Source: Massariosphaeria phaeospora (Eukaryota; Ascomycota; Dothideomycetes; Pleosporales). From it: DNA of 64,000 nt. Shown here one piece after another: positions 11,361 to 22,519 of the stretch (position 1 is its first letter; each line of letters starts with the position of its first letter). The notes below the pieces were generated by a model, which was not told where the DNA came from, did not search any database, and saw only the letters and a program-made list of their open reading frames with translations. A program made the translations under genes and the position numbers. The stretch covers positions 1,798,001-1,862,000 of the forward strand of contig JAADJZ010000001.1 of the NCBI GenBank assembly GCA_011032825.1, in the 5' to 3' direction.

Positions 11361-11837
11361 ATGACTACCAACAGGCCCTTCTTCAACAACTTTCTAGCAG
11401 CGTTCCGGGCGCAAGCCGCTATCACGAAAGCGGCCAACTCTTCCTCCGCAGCAACACCCTCGTACACGCCCTCTCCTCAAAATGCAGCCAACACGACAAC
11501 AAGTCGAGCAATGTCGACAAAGACAAACCCGACCTCACCGGGCGCCACTGCCGCCGCAGTGCAAGCAGCAGGCCAGTTCCAGCCAACGAGGCAGCATGCA
11601 GCGCCATACCACCGTTCAACATCGCCAGCCACCAAAGCCTTCCCCATACCAGGCGCAGCGAGAAGAGATAGGAGAGGCTCTGACAGCTCTTCGGACGGCT
11701 TTTACGAAGTCAAAGGCTCAGAGAAGTTGTATATTGGTGGTCGGACGGCTGCTGGAGAAGAAAAGTTCTACAAGCTAGGGATGGTGAAGCAACAGCGAAG
11801 CGCGGATCGACTCAGCCTGGACAGGCTCAGTATGTGA
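11361..11837 (+). CDS. Hypothetical Ser/Ala/Thr-rich protein, 158 aa
   Basis: I do not recognise the family. The preferred ATG at 11361 has a CACC context, and MTTNRPFFNNFLAAFRAQAAI could form an amphipathic helix with no acidic residue, compatible with a mitochondrial presequence. An upstream in-frame ATG at 11337 is possible. The middle is low complexity (Ala, Thr, Ser, Pro, Gln). The C-terminal 50 residues look more ordered (DGFYEVKGSEKLYIGGRTAAGEEKFYKLGMV) and end in a repeated DRLSLDRLSM. A structured C-terminal motif after a disordered linker suggests a real gene rather than a chance frame. Confidence 0.6.
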   Translation: MTTNRPFFNNFLAAFRAQAAITKAANSSSAATPSYTPSPQNAANTTTSRAMSTKTNPTSPGATAAAVQAAGQFQPTRQHAAPYHRSTSPATKAFPIPGAARRDRRGSDSSSDGFYEVKGSEKLYIGGRTAAGEEKFYKLGMVKQQRSADRLSLDRLSM

Positions 11838-12567
11838 GCTGTATTAGAGATATAAAAGAGGGATTGCATAACCGGCGTTACCATGGCTCTGTGCACTGAG
11901 GCTCATGCGGGATGGACATTCTTGCAATCTTTACAAAGGCCTTGACTGATGACACTGGACTCAGTAGCGAAAGACTTGGCCATGCGGAGTTCGGATAAGA
12001 GTACATATTTTACACAGGCCTTCAGTGGAAATATATGTGTAGACATATCGAGTGGTTTTGATGCCAGGTGGTACTTGTCACATGCATGCCAAGATTTGGC
12101 TTTGTCAAGCGATCTCGGAAACGTTCTCCACCAGATCGCTCTTTTCCCGCAGCAATGGAAATCGCTCAACGGCGCTTGGCACCAATGAAAAACAACAAAA
12201 CAGTTCCGCGACGCATCATCATACCGCATTCTCGGCTGGGAGGAAATCTTCTTCATCTTCTTCACGGAAAAGCGGCTCTTTCTAGGATGGCTACCACGGC
12301 AAAGGCCTGTCCCAAGCCTAAATTGGCTTAGTATAGTGGATACGGCTAACGCAGAAGAGTCACGATGCTCAGACTGCTCGAAAGGTCACCTTTTGATGGG
12401 CATTTTTTTTCTTTGACTCACTATTCTCTGTTGAATAAATACTACCTTCTTATAGTGCTGTTCGTGCCCAAGTCCCAAATACTCTTGTCACGCAACAGTT
12501 CGCGATTCCATGCATAGTTATTGTATTCTGCATGCATATCTACTTGTCAACTCTCATGCTCCTGATC
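11838..12567. other. Intergenic, no gene recognised
   Basis: About 730 bp between two plus-strand genes. Open frames here are short, and one rests on a low-complexity TCTTCATC stretch. I see nothing further. Confidence 0.55.
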
Positions 12568-14380
12568 ATGACGACCACCAGATCCCCGGCTCCAATGCCG
12601 TATGCCCCACGAGGCCCTGAACCTGACAAGCAATTTACGTCCATCATACCGAGGAACGATCAACTCCAGCTAGAGCCTACTATCTCCGCCACTAGCCACC
12701 ACGATATGGCAGACGCTTCGTACGTTGTAACGGGTGATCTGGACGAAGTCTACAACAAGTTTACGGAGCGGCGTAAAATGATAATCACGGCTGTGTTGTC
12801 TTTCTGCAGTTTTCTTGCTCCTGTCTCTTCTACTACTGTATTATCTGCTGTACCAGAAGTGGCGGCAACATATCAGTGTGATGGATCTATCATCAACTTG
12901 TCGAACGCCCTGTATATGATGTTCATGGGAATATCTCCTTGCTTTTATGGACCTTTCGGTAACATATATGGCAGGAAATGGGTACGCAATCACTCAAATA
13001 TACCCCAGTCTATCGACACTTGTCAAGGTTGTGTAACACACTATGCCGATATCGTTTAACAGTCCAATTCTAGGTTTCGGTAGCCAGCGCAGCATTATTC
13101 TTTGCTTTCTCGATCGGAACAGCCCTGGCACCCAACCTGGCATCATTCTTCATCTTCAGAGTTCTGACGGCGTTCCAAGGAACTGCTTTCTTGGTCATTG
13201 GGTCTAGCGTCATCGGAGACATATACAAGCCTGTATGTAGGATCCGTACTTGACTACACTGATCCAACTAACGACACACAAGACGGAGCGGGGAACCGCC
13301 CTGGGTTGGTTCATGTCAGGGACCCTGATTGGACCTACGATAGGTAAGCTATATCCGGATGATGTTTACACTCCTCGTTAATCGGAGCTAGGTCCATTTG
13401 TTGGAGGTATCATAGTCACTTTTCGATCCTGGAGAGACATCTTTTGGTTACAGACGGCACTAGCTGGGGTCGCGACGCTTTTGGTGTTCTTCCTTCAACC
13501 GGAGACTGTTCACTACAAGCGATCGGATGAACTGAACGGCGTGTCTGGCTCCAAGAAAGCCCATATGATGTGGCACTGGTTAAACCCATTGCGAGTCATC
13601 CGACTGTACCGCTACCCAAATCTGTTCACCGTTGTAGGTTTTTTCATGTGCTTATTGGATGCCGACACTGACACGAAGTCCAGGCCATAGCCTCTTCATC
13701 TCTGGTATGGAACATGTACTCCCTACTTACGCCGATTCGTTACGTCCTCAACCCGCGTTTCAACCTTACCTCGCCTCTCCAATCTGGACTCTTCTACATT
13801 GCGCCCGGCTGCGGCTACCTGGTTGGTACCTTTTTCGGCGGTCGGTGGGCTGATCACACCGTAAAGATATATATTCGCATCAAAGGTAAGCGAGTCGCCG
13901 AAGACCGACTTCGAAGCTGTCTAGTCTTCATGGGTGTGGTCATTCCCGCCTGTATGGTTGTTTATGGATGGAGCGTGGAGAAGAGGAAAGGAGGTATCGC
14001 GCTTCCGGTGACCATGATGTTCCTCCAAGGTGTAGCACAGTTGTTCTGCTTCCCAAGCCTCAACACTTATTGCTTAGACGTCATGCAGAATAGGAGTTCT
14101 GAGGTTGTTGGTAAGTCCTTTCGTGTCTAGCTTGATGGCGTATAAACTAATATAAGCAGCTGGTAACTACATGCTCCGATACATGTTCGCTGCCGTTGGC
14201 TCCGCCGTCTGCCTTCCCGCGATCCGAAAGATAGGTGTTGGCTGGTTCTCGACTATCTCCGCCTTGTTTCTCGTCGTTGCGACTGTTGCTGTTTATGTGA
14301 CGACTCTGTACGGAAAACAGTGGCGGGAAGTTGTCGACGCTAAGATATCAGCAGAAAAAGGTGGAGAAGAGCAGGTGTAA
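12568..14380 (+). CDS. MFS transporter, DHA1-like drug:H+ antiporter, six exons
   Basis: Exons 12568-12981, 13074-13232, 13283-13343, 13392-13633, 13684-14110 and 14160-14380 join in frame to 507 residues. An ATG at 12532 would add 12. All five introns are GT..AG, 48-92 bp. The protein has a long polar N-terminus, then MIITAVLSFCSFLAPVSSTT as membrane segment 1. Motif A is the variant PFGNIYGRKW, with Asn-Ile in place of the usual Asp-Arg. FRVLTAFQGTAFLVIGSSVIGDIY fits the motif-B region and the helix after it, and ALGWFMSGTLIGPTIGPFVGG matches the antiporter-type motif C. The second half starts after a cytoplasmic loop (HYKRSDELNGVSGSKK) and ends with VATVAVYVTTLYGKQWREV. It should act at the plasma membrane in export of small molecules or toxicants. 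The substrate is not predictable. Confidence 0.88.
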
Positions 14381-15235
14381 AGAGATATATGGCACTATGC
14401 CACAGCGCAAGGATCACACCAACATCAGTGCTGGTCATTCACGTCTGCTCAACATTACATAACACCTTAAGACATTAGAAAAAAGGAATCTCGTTCCATA
14501 CTCCAATCCTCAGAATCCACTGTTCGGTTTTATCGAATCTCCGCTACTGTATTTGATATCCCAGGACCTCCGACAACCAGCCCTTGCGTTCGTATCAATC
14601 CTACAAAAACACAATACATACTAAAAATAAGTCTGACATGTTCGCGATGCGGGGGTCAAAAACGGTGTTCGCTTCATAAGACCCGATACGCCGATATAGG
14701 ATTTCTCCACGGAACACTAACACCATTCATCGCCGACAAAAACTAAATAATCTTTAGTTCGGGTGTCAAAAGGCGACGGCTTACATCTAAACTGTCACCC
14801 TCTTGCATCTAACCCCATCGCCCTATTCGTCTACCCTATCGCATATTACGTACGCTGGACCATCTGTCGCTGCTCACAAGGTCGTCGTAATCCACTCGAA
14901 GGCGTGCTAAACGTATGAGCATCCTCCTCGGTCTTCTAACAAACGGATTACGGACTTTTACTTCTACCGTAGCGCTATTATCTGCAATGGCACTTTTGTC
15001 TGCCTTGCGAAGTTCTTACGGCCTTGAAGGAAGTTGGGTATATAAGAGTACCTCTAGCATCCAAACCATAATCGCAGCAGTCATTCATTCGCTTCTTACA
15101 TTCACTGAATTGCTATCACGTTCACACTTTTATTCGACTCTCTCCAGACCCACTACCCTTCAACATTAGCTTTTACACTTCCACCCACTCTCAACACTCT
15201 ATATTCCCAATCTACACCAGCTACAAACAATCGAA
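14381..15235. other. Intergenic with the promoter of the small secreted protein gene
   Basis: No gene is seen in these 855 bp. An 84-codon open frame at 14915-15169 spans the likely TATA box and has no supporting feature. Confidence 0.6.
15039..15046 (+). promoter_or_regulatory. Likely TATA box of the small secreted protein gene
   Basis: TATATAAG lies 190 bp upstream of the ATG, followed by the long pyrimidine-rich leader common in strongly expressed fungal genes. A true TATA box fits regulated rather than housekeeping expression. Confidence 0.5.
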
Positions 15236-15860
15236 ATGCAGTTCTCCATCAGCCTTCTCGTCCTCGGAGCCGTTGCTCCTCTTCTCTCTGGTGCCAGCCC
15301 CGTGGGCCAGCTCAGCGAGATCAGTACGTATACTCTCCAATTCCATGCGGGCTCCCCGTTTGTCCCTCCTCTCTCCCTCCCTCCAGCCCCGAAACTAACC
15401 ACTTAACCCACAGACAAGCGCGTCATCCCCGGTTGCAAAGTTCATCAAGAATGGATCGGCGACTGGTCCGAAGCAGGCCTCTCCCGCAAGCGCACGAAAT
15501 TCACCACTGAACTGGTCAACCCGAAAGATATCTGCAGATACTTTAACTGCTTGGGTATGGTATGTACCGATGCTTCTACTCCCCATTCCCCATCTCCCGA
15601 TCTATGTTCCCCCCCCTTCCACTTGATCCGATCCGAAGTCGAAGTCCGTTTCCCTTGAGCAATATATCTAATTGATATGGGATGGTACTTGCTGACTTTG
15701 ACCGATGTAGAGCAACCAGCAGTGCTGGTGGGACGAGGGTCTCGGCGGCCAGATTGTTGATGGCAGCTTTGCGTTTGGGGCTGGTCATGGCACGTACCTG
15801 GGCTGCTTGGCGAACGCTATGGACCAGTGGGCTAGGGACAATGGGTGTGAGATTGTCTAG
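15236..15860 (+). CDS. Small secreted cysteine-rich protein, 127 aa (effector-like)
   Basis: No long open frame reveals this gene because it is split into three small exons: 15236-15323, 15414-15559 and 15711-15860, with introns of 90 and 151 bp (the second has a GCTGAC branch site and a GATGTAG acceptor). It starts at CGAAATG after a CA-rich leader. MQFSISLLVLGAVAPLLSGAS is a signal peptide. A Lys-Arg 31 residues in (NKRVIPGC) could be a Kex2-type processing site. The mature chain of about 96 residues has six cysteines (GCKV, DICR, FNCL, QQCW, LGCL, NGCE), enough for three disulphides, plus a Trp-rich WIGDW and CWWDEG. I do not recognise a family. Size, secretion and even cysteine count fit an apoplastic effector, a small antimicrobial protein, or another extracellular protein. 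Confidence 0.8.
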
Positions 15861-16598
15861 ACCGAGGGCTCTGTATGGACTGGTGTAGTGAGATGAGGTG
15901 GTGATGGGGCTTGGCTGGTAGTACTTTGTTTTCTTCTTACACTCTTTTGGATGCATTTTAGATTTGTTGACCTATTGTTCTGACTCGAAGAACGATTTCT
16001 AGCCTGATGTTTTGGTCTGTTGACTTCCTCAGCCAATCTCATCGTTGCGGATGTTTGACCAGCAAACCATTGTTCTGGACACATAGCTACCCAAAGCTGT
16101 TTGTACCGATCGCACGTACCTGATACCAAGTTCAAAATGAGCAAATGACCATCATCATAATGTGTTGGTCTAGATATAAAGTGTAGATTCTGATTCCATG
16201 ATGGTTTAGAGACTGTAACAGTTCGAGCTTACAGACATACTGTCGCGGATTTTGAGTGAGAATAGCATGAACATGTGTAGCAAAAGCGCTGCCAAAAGGC
16301 TCTTAACCGGGCTCACGCACAAGGCAGTCTGAAAGAAAATTTAGCAAGTCTCCGTGTTTAGTAAAAGACTCGGCAGACTTAAAGCGCAAGAAAATAATGA
16401 ACATACTTTCAGTCGAGACTCACCAATGTTTTCAGCAGGTAGAACACCGATCTACCCGATCCCACCCGCCAGCGCTCATTGGCCCATTCCCCCGCCAAGC
16501 CTCATCAACCTCCCAACTCTTCCACACATCGTCACCACCACCACACCACTGCCCGACCCTCCCACGCGCACCCCAAGCACAGCACCACCACCGCAGCC
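15861..16598. other. Intergenic, no gene recognised
   Basis: About 740 bp between the secreted protein and the bc1 subunit gene. Frames on both strands here have Pro/His/Thr-rich translations from the CCACC-rich leader of the next gene and are unlikely to be coding. Confidence 0.6.
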
Positions 16599-17277
16599 AT
16601 GAGAGTCCAATCACCGCCTTCCGGCGTCATGGGCAAGACGCCCGCAGCCATTGTAAGCCTTCCCCGGGAGCCATTAAAAGGGTATTGAAGCAGGGCCTGG
16701 GCTAACGGACTGTTCAGTCGATGCGCAGCCCGTACAAGGCCTACAGGAGTCCTTTTGGCCCACAGTACGTGCGAAGATTCTTTGTTCGAAGAGGCGAGAT
16801 GTCGACGAGGAAGAGGAGGGGTTTGCGGAGTGGGTGGGAGGGAACTGGATTGAAATGAAGTGGGCGGACGTGCATGAGGGATAGGCATTGGAAGAGGAGG
16901 AATGATGGGAAAAGAGGGCCTCTGAATGGAGCGCAATGGATTGAAAATTGTGCATCAGATCAATGGCGAGACTGATAAAATGCGCAGATACAAAGTCCCC
17001 TTCAACTACCACGGCCTCACCTCCAAGGGCCTGATGCGATAGTACGTCGAACCTCTCTACAATCTACACCCATACACCATACATCCATCCATTTTCTTCC
17101 CCCACGCTGACACCTCCTAGCGGCACCCTCGCCGGCGGTTTCGGTGGCGTAGCCGGCATCTTCGCGCTCTTCTTCTTCGCCGAAGTACCCAAAGTCCGCG
17201 ACGACATCATGAAGAAGGTACCGGTGATAGGTAGCTTCTTCATTAAGGAGATTGCGCCCGAAGACAACCCGTTCTGA
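16599..17277 (+). CDS. QCR10: Cytochrome b-c1 complex subunit 10 (Qcr10-like), four exons
   Basis: Exons 16599-16652, 16718-16764, 16988-17041 and 17121-17277 join in frame to 103 residues. Introns are 65 bp (GCTAAC branch), 223 bp and 79 bp. The protein is a small single-pass inner-membrane subunit of ubiquinol:cytochrome c reductase (complex III), placed near the Rieske protein in the family. Supporting sequence is SPYKAYRSPFGPQYKVP, then a Gly-rich membrane span LAGGFGGVAGIFALFFFAEVP, then KVRDDIMKKVPVIGSFF and the tail APEDNPF, all typical of fungal Qcr10. Length matches the family. Start choice is between 16599 and the internal ATG MGKTPAAI. The second intron is long for this gene but is required for the FGPQ-YKVP join. 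Confidence 0.88.
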
Positions 17278-17697
17278 GCGCCTGACTAAGATGGGGTGGG
17301 GGAGTGTATTATAAGTGGTAAAGCATAAAGCATTACGGACAATTGGGCATGATGCTGTATACTAGCGGCGAGAGTTCAATGGAATAGACTTTCTTGTGTT
17401 CATTGGAGTGCAGTCTATTCAAAAAACCATAGCCGTGACCTTTGTCGGGGAACTACGGAGAGCGAATTGAGCATAACCGCTTGCGCGATGGGTGCTACAA
17501 ACACACCTGAGTAGAGTTGGCTGAACTCATTTTTCGCGTCCGGAAGACATAGCGGACCACTCGGAACTTCTGCGCTGCCATGATCATGACTTATATCTAC
17601 TTTTGCATTGCTAGGACATGGAGCTCCAGATGCCGTGACTTCTTAGTGGTAATCCACTTGCCTCGTGTCCCCACTCCCTCCCAATCCAGCAAACCCT
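17278..17697. other. Convergent 3' flanks of Qcr10 and Pup2 genes
   Basis: About 420 bp between two convergent genes. No gene or repeat is seen. Confidence 0.6.
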
Positions 17698-18734
17698 CTA
17701 GTTCGTAGGCAGTCTACCCACAACCTGCGCCATCTCCTCGTCAGTGTAGATCTTGAATCCGTTATCTTTCGTCACGCTCGCCAACTGCACATTCTTGCTA
17801 TCCAGCTTCTCCTCCATCACCTGCTTCAGCGTTTTGAGTACGAGGACCTCAGCTTCGGGGAGGGTCAAGGACTTGTGGAATTCGTTCTGGAGTTCGGCTT
17901 GGGCGCCTTCAGATCCAGAGCCGATGGCTTTTGCGTCGTAGCGGTAGAAGGTGCCGGAGGGCTCTGCGTGGTAGCTGGATCACATTAAAACCAATCCTTC
18001 ATCAGAAGGTTATTGAGAATCTGGCAAACTCACAGACTTGGGCCATCCTCGTCGTACCCCGCAATCAACAGCGCCACACCAAACGGTCTTGACATGATGC
18101 TCTCCTCGCCCTCAGCGCCCTCACCGAACCGCAGCGCCAGATCGCATATCGCCTGCGTACAGCTCTCAACCCGCAGCCGCTCGTTGTAGTTGAAAGCGTG
18201 GTTCTGTGACTCCACCCGCGCATGCTCAACCATGCTCCGTGCGTCGGCCTGTAGCCCTGACATGGCGCATCCGATGTGTCGGTCAATCTCGACAATCTTC
18301 TCGACGGAGCTGGTTTCGAGGAGGGTGGAGGTTACGCGCTTTTCCACACCAAGGATTACGCCCTCGCCGGTTGCTACCTGTGCCTGTTTTCAGTTTTGTG
18401 TTTCTGGGAGTGGACGGGCTGGGAGAGTCGGAGGTAAGGATGCCAGAAACGTACGCCTATTGCTGTTGATCCGAGCTTGATGGCTTCGAGAGAGTATTCG
18501 ACTTGGAAGAGGCGGCCTTCGGGGGAGAAGGTGCTGCGCGCAGGTCAGCGAGGGTTGTTTGGCGGGGAGGCGGTGGGGATACGGACTTGATTCCACGATC
18601 TGAAGAGCAGTCATTAGCATGGTATGATATATAGTTCCATGGTACATAGCGTTGGCTTACCATATTCGCTACGTGCTATGAACTGCTCACATTAGTATTG
18701 GAGCTCGGTGGGGTGTCGGAGGTGAACCAACCAT
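17698..18734 (-). CDS. PUP2: 20S proteasome subunit alpha type-5 (Pup2), six exons
   Basis: Structural alpha ring subunit of the 20S core particle. Exons are 18734-18732 (the ATG alone), 18682-18661, 18599-18587 (13 nt), 18533-18455, 18377-18034 and 17974-17698. They sum to 738 nt, giving 245 residues, the family length. The joined N-terminus MFIARSEYDRGINTFSPEG is the classic alpha5 start with the proteasome alpha signature. [15 protein letters not shown] follows, then the [17 protein letters not shown] region and a C-terminal extension ending GRLPTN. All introns are GT..AG: 49, 61, 53, 77 and 59 bp. The start-codon-only exon and the 13-nt exon would be missed by most gene finders. As expected for an alpha subunit, no catalytic N-terminal Thr is present. 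Confidence 0.95.
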
Positions 18735-19754
18735 GTTGACTAGAGTCTCGAGAGGATAATTGGGTGCTACCGAAGGGAAAACGGGCGATAATTCGCAGCC
18801 AAACGAGCTATACGAGACAGAAAGGTGTGGTAAATGTTGAGAGTCGGTTGGGGCGGCGTGTGTGTGTTGATTTGAAGCTGGAGCTCCAAGGCAGATGAGC
18901 CGCGTAAGGGGCCCGAGCTTTGATGCCAAGAGTCTAGCGCACGGCTCTCCCATGCTCGTCAGTGATTGACATGTCTCCTCAACCATCTCTCTATAATTTC
19001 GATTACTCCTGGAATCATTACGTATGACTAGAACGAATCAAACAGGCGTCAGAGACCTTCCATTATCCTACTAAAGTCGAGCACTCAACTACAAGATCAC
19101 AAGGTTAGAAAGTACGGATCTCTAGGGATAGGTTGATATTATATCACTATATTCTCCCTATATTTTTACGTTCCATCCATTCAGTCAGGCAGTGAGCCAA
19201 CGCCAGTTTCCAGTCCATGCAGCCGAGAACGCCGCAGAAGTCCGTAATCCCAAGCCAGTTGCATGCCATGATGAAATCCGTCGGTCCAAATGCCGTACGA
19301 CGTAAAGATGAAGGTAGAGGAGCCTCGGCTTCTGCGAGATTCAGATTGTCCGATTCGTGCATAACTAAGAAAGAGAGGAAGAACAAAAAGAAATGAACCC
19401 ATTTCCCCTGGTGTGGCCCTAAGAGATCATCTTTTTGAAGCTGTAAGCCTGTAACCCGGAGCCATAGCCCGGTCAATGATGAGCTCATCTTCTTGGAAAT
19501 GAAGAGAACCCCGAATCTGACTTCGAACTGGCCAGTCCACTGGACCTAGGGTGCAGCATACTAGACGTAATCTAGTCTATCGGAGATGAAGAAGAAGGGA
19601 AAAAGCTATAAGGAGAATGATGGCTTCAATCGATGAGGATCAGTGCTGGTGATCGTGCAAGAAGTCGAGAAGAAGGTGGGCAGAGGGTATGTGTGTAGAT
19701 GGGATCCGCGAAGTTCGGGAGGTCGGAAACGGTCCTGCTCACTCAGCCCACTCT
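18735..19754. other. Intergenic, about 1 kb, no gene supported
   Basis: It contains the upstream region of PUP2 and the 3' flank of the next minus-strand gene. A 113-codon minus-strand frame at 19147-19488 has a hydrophobic stretch but no recognisable motif or start context, and I do not call it. Confidence 0.5.
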
Positions 19755-21696
19755 TCACTTGCGCCGGTTCCTAAAGTAAGTACGCCCAAATTGGACCGCC
19801 CCAGTGAGCTGCTCATAACCGAGGCCCGAAATGGGATACTGGTTCTGCAAGAGACGTGCGACCTTCTCGTTGATGTTGACTACGACCGAGCTCGTAAATT
19901 CTTTCAACTTTCCCAGGACACACGCACGGTGTAATGCGAGCGGATGACGCCCCTTGAGTACTTGGGAATATATGCCTTTCAATGCCATCACATCCTCCCG
20001 GTGCTTGCAACGATCAAAGCCGTAGTCTCGTTGAAGACATGGAGGTGGATCGGTGGTGTCTGTCGCCCGGAGGAACTGGACTAAACGCCAGACCGACTCG
20101 CGAGCGTTGGGCTGCGTCCTGAGAAATAGTTCGACCTCCGGGACTGCTTCTCGGAACAACTGGTAGTCGTATTTATCAAATAGTTGGGTAACGGTGTTCG
20201 GTTCAAGCGCTCTCCAGACTTCAGCAAACATGGCGACTTTCTCGCCACACTGGGTGAAGATAGCTGAGTATATGCCGCCTAGCGCCTGAGCCTCGTCCTG
20301 GTTCCGGCACGTCGGATAGCCAAATACGTGGTAACAATCCCATTGTGGATCCGGGTTCTTCTGTCGTAGAAGGCATGCCAACAGAAGAAAAGCGTGGCGC
20401 TTTGCTGGAGGCACCAGCTGTCGAAAGCCTAATTGGCGTTCTGCCGGCGGAAGAAAAGCGCGCGCTGGGCCGAAGAACCCTTCACTTGGGTCTGAGGTCG
20501 AAGCTCGTGCTGCCTGGTATGCCGTGTTTCTCTTCGATGTCTCCAGTGGTGTGACTAGCGTGGCGGATATAGATGTTGGTGAGCATTTTTCTCTTTCTGT
20601 GACTAACGTGGCGGAGGTTGATGTTGGTGAGTATTTTTCTCTTGCTGTGACTAAAGTGGCGGATGTTGATGTTGGTGAACATGTTTCTCCCGCTGTAACT
20701 AATGATCCAGAGACGGGTACCGGTGAATGAGGCACTACTGGTCCTCTAGGACGGGTGTTGGGCGGAGCAGGCGGCGGCGGCGGCAGACCGTACTGTATCT
20801 TGACGTTGGCGAACCCGGGGAAAACTATAGCCGCCTTGACGAGTGTGTGGAAGGTCCGCTTCGAGCTGGCAAGTGCACATGTTCCGCGGTACAGCTCATT
20901 TGGTACAGCGCTGCAGCTGGACAGCTCCATCAGATGCTGTAATCGATCTTCCAAGTTCACCATTTGGGCAACTTTCCAACACTTAGCCACAAGCTCGCAT
21001 TGCTCTTCGGCTAGGCTTTGATCAGAGATATCGAAGATGTCATTCCTCAGGGATATCATTTCATCCCCTAACTCGCGATCGAGATCTTGATCAACTTCAC
21101 CGAGGGCCCCAAGAAGGTTGGTAATCATATTGTCGAATATAGATTCGAGATCCTTGAAGCATTTACCGAGCTCTTTGGCGTACTGTACTATCCTTGACCG
21201 ATAGCACTTTGATAGGATATCCCTCAGCTCGTCGCGGGAGTGGGAGTTATCTAGATTCGGTTAACGAGAGCTAGATACAAAAGTAGAGCATATACATACT
21301 GCCCTCATGGCGATGGATGTTGCCGAGTACCCGTTGTAGGTTTGAAAGGTTCCTCTGACGCTCAAATTTCTTGCCATGAGAAATTTTGTTGCACTCGGTG
21401 ATGTAGATGCTCACATCCTGCTCCTCTTCTCTCTCCTTCATGAGTGCCATGGTCGGATTGTTCTGACGATCCTCCCCAGCGAATGTCGCTGCCAGTCTGT
21501 TCAAGAACCTGGTTTTCAACTCGTCGGCTTCCTTTCCACCTAATTGCACTCCGTTTGCGGGACCCTCGTCGAAGATGTCACCGACATCGAAACTCCCGGT
21601 CTGGAGTGTGCTGCATTTGCAGCCATGCTGCTCCGCGGACCGGACAGTCATGTTGATGAATCCTTCGAGCTTTTGATCCGCCTGTGATTGCGGCAT
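19755..21696 (-). CDS. Hypothetical protein with internal tandem repeats, about 630 aa
   Basis: Two exons, 21696-21300 and 21250-19755, joined in phase by a 49-bp GTATGT..CTAG intron. I do not recognise the family. The N-terminal 250 residues are predicted helical and charged (FVxxG-free, many Glu/Lys/Leu), with a PNNPTMALMKEREEEQD-type helix and Cys pairs. A Pro-rich hinge (PPPPPAPPNTRPRGP) near residue 290 leads into three copies of a 16-aa unit, LVTxxExxSPTSTSAT, near 315-362. The C-terminal third holds two related boxes, each a Cys-x(n)-Cys followed by ALxGIYS: FGYPTCRNQDEAQALGGIYS near 442 and YGFDRCKHREDVMALKGIYS near 542. This looks like an internal duplication. There is no signal peptide or membrane span. 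The last box is followed by ALHRACVLGKLKEF, which is ankyrin-like in feel, but I see no full ankyrin repeat. Confidence 0.72.
20551..20694. repeat. 48-bp tandem repeat inside the 630-aa gene, 3 copies plus a partial
   Basis: Units at 20551-20598, 20599-20646 and 20647-20694 share GTGGCGGATGTTGATGTTGG-like cores; a degenerate fourth begins at 20695. The period is a multiple of three, so the repeat keeps the reading frame and encodes the 16-aa LVT..SPTSTSAT unit. Confidence 0.9.
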
Positions 21697-22519
21697 GATG
21701 TATACTGATTATAGCTGAAAGACAGAGTCAGTAACATGAAAGCAAGAAAGCAGAACCGCCATACCTTCGCGGACTTGGAATCCGAGTGAGACCCGACAGT
21801 CCAGTCACAATGGACTCAAATTGCTCCCAGCCTAGGTTCAATGACCCTTCACTCCCTTCAATACAAGGTGAAGAACTCGTTGGCTTTGTCAGTGCACCGC
21901 GCGCGCGCACCCGCAAAATCGTCCTGATCGACAGCCGATAGCACTCCGAGCTCCGTCCGGAACTTCAAATCGTTGAGACCTTCCACTTCTTAGCAAAATT
22001 TCCGTAATCGCGTGTGACTGACTGCACCGAAAGTGACGTAGGTGTAGGAGAGATGGAGATTGGGCAGAGGGAGTGGGCTTATGTATCGCTCCTCTCGAGG
22101 CCCACCGCCTCACCCTCACCGCTTGCAACACGCCGCGGGGCCGCAGCGGTCTGGAGACTAATCGTGAGGTAAAGGTAATAACGGGACCTGCCGTTGGTCG
22201 ACAGACTGGTTGGTGCGGACGTTAGGTAAAAGAGGAAAGAGCGGCCGACAGCGCAAACACCCATGATCAAGGAACAACGAAATGCATAGGTAATACGGAC
22301 GCATGAGAACAGGAGACTGCTACACTTATAATAGCGCTAAAGTAGGGACACCGTTACAAATCATCTAACAATTTACGGAAGAAAAGAAACGTAGCAGTCC
22401 GCTGAGTGCATGCAGCATGTGAATCCTCAATGCGACTAAGCAATAGACTTTCGAAAGAACCCTCATACCGATACCTAACCTTCCCTACTGATCGGTTATC
22501 TAACGATACTCTCTAATCT
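21697..22519. other. Intergenic, no gene recognised
   Basis: About 820 bp upstream of the 630-aa gene and downstream of GPI13. Short frames on both strands overlap, and none is supported. Confidence 0.55.

Noticed and set aside
12961..14380. MFS gene as a broken pseudogene, because its frame is split into several open pieces
   Set aside because: All breaks are resolved by five GT..AG introns that join in phase into a full-length transporter.
19147..19488. 113-codon minus-strand frame with a hydrophobic run
   Set aside because: No family resemblance, no supporting intron or start context, and a short Phe/Leu run that could be chance.
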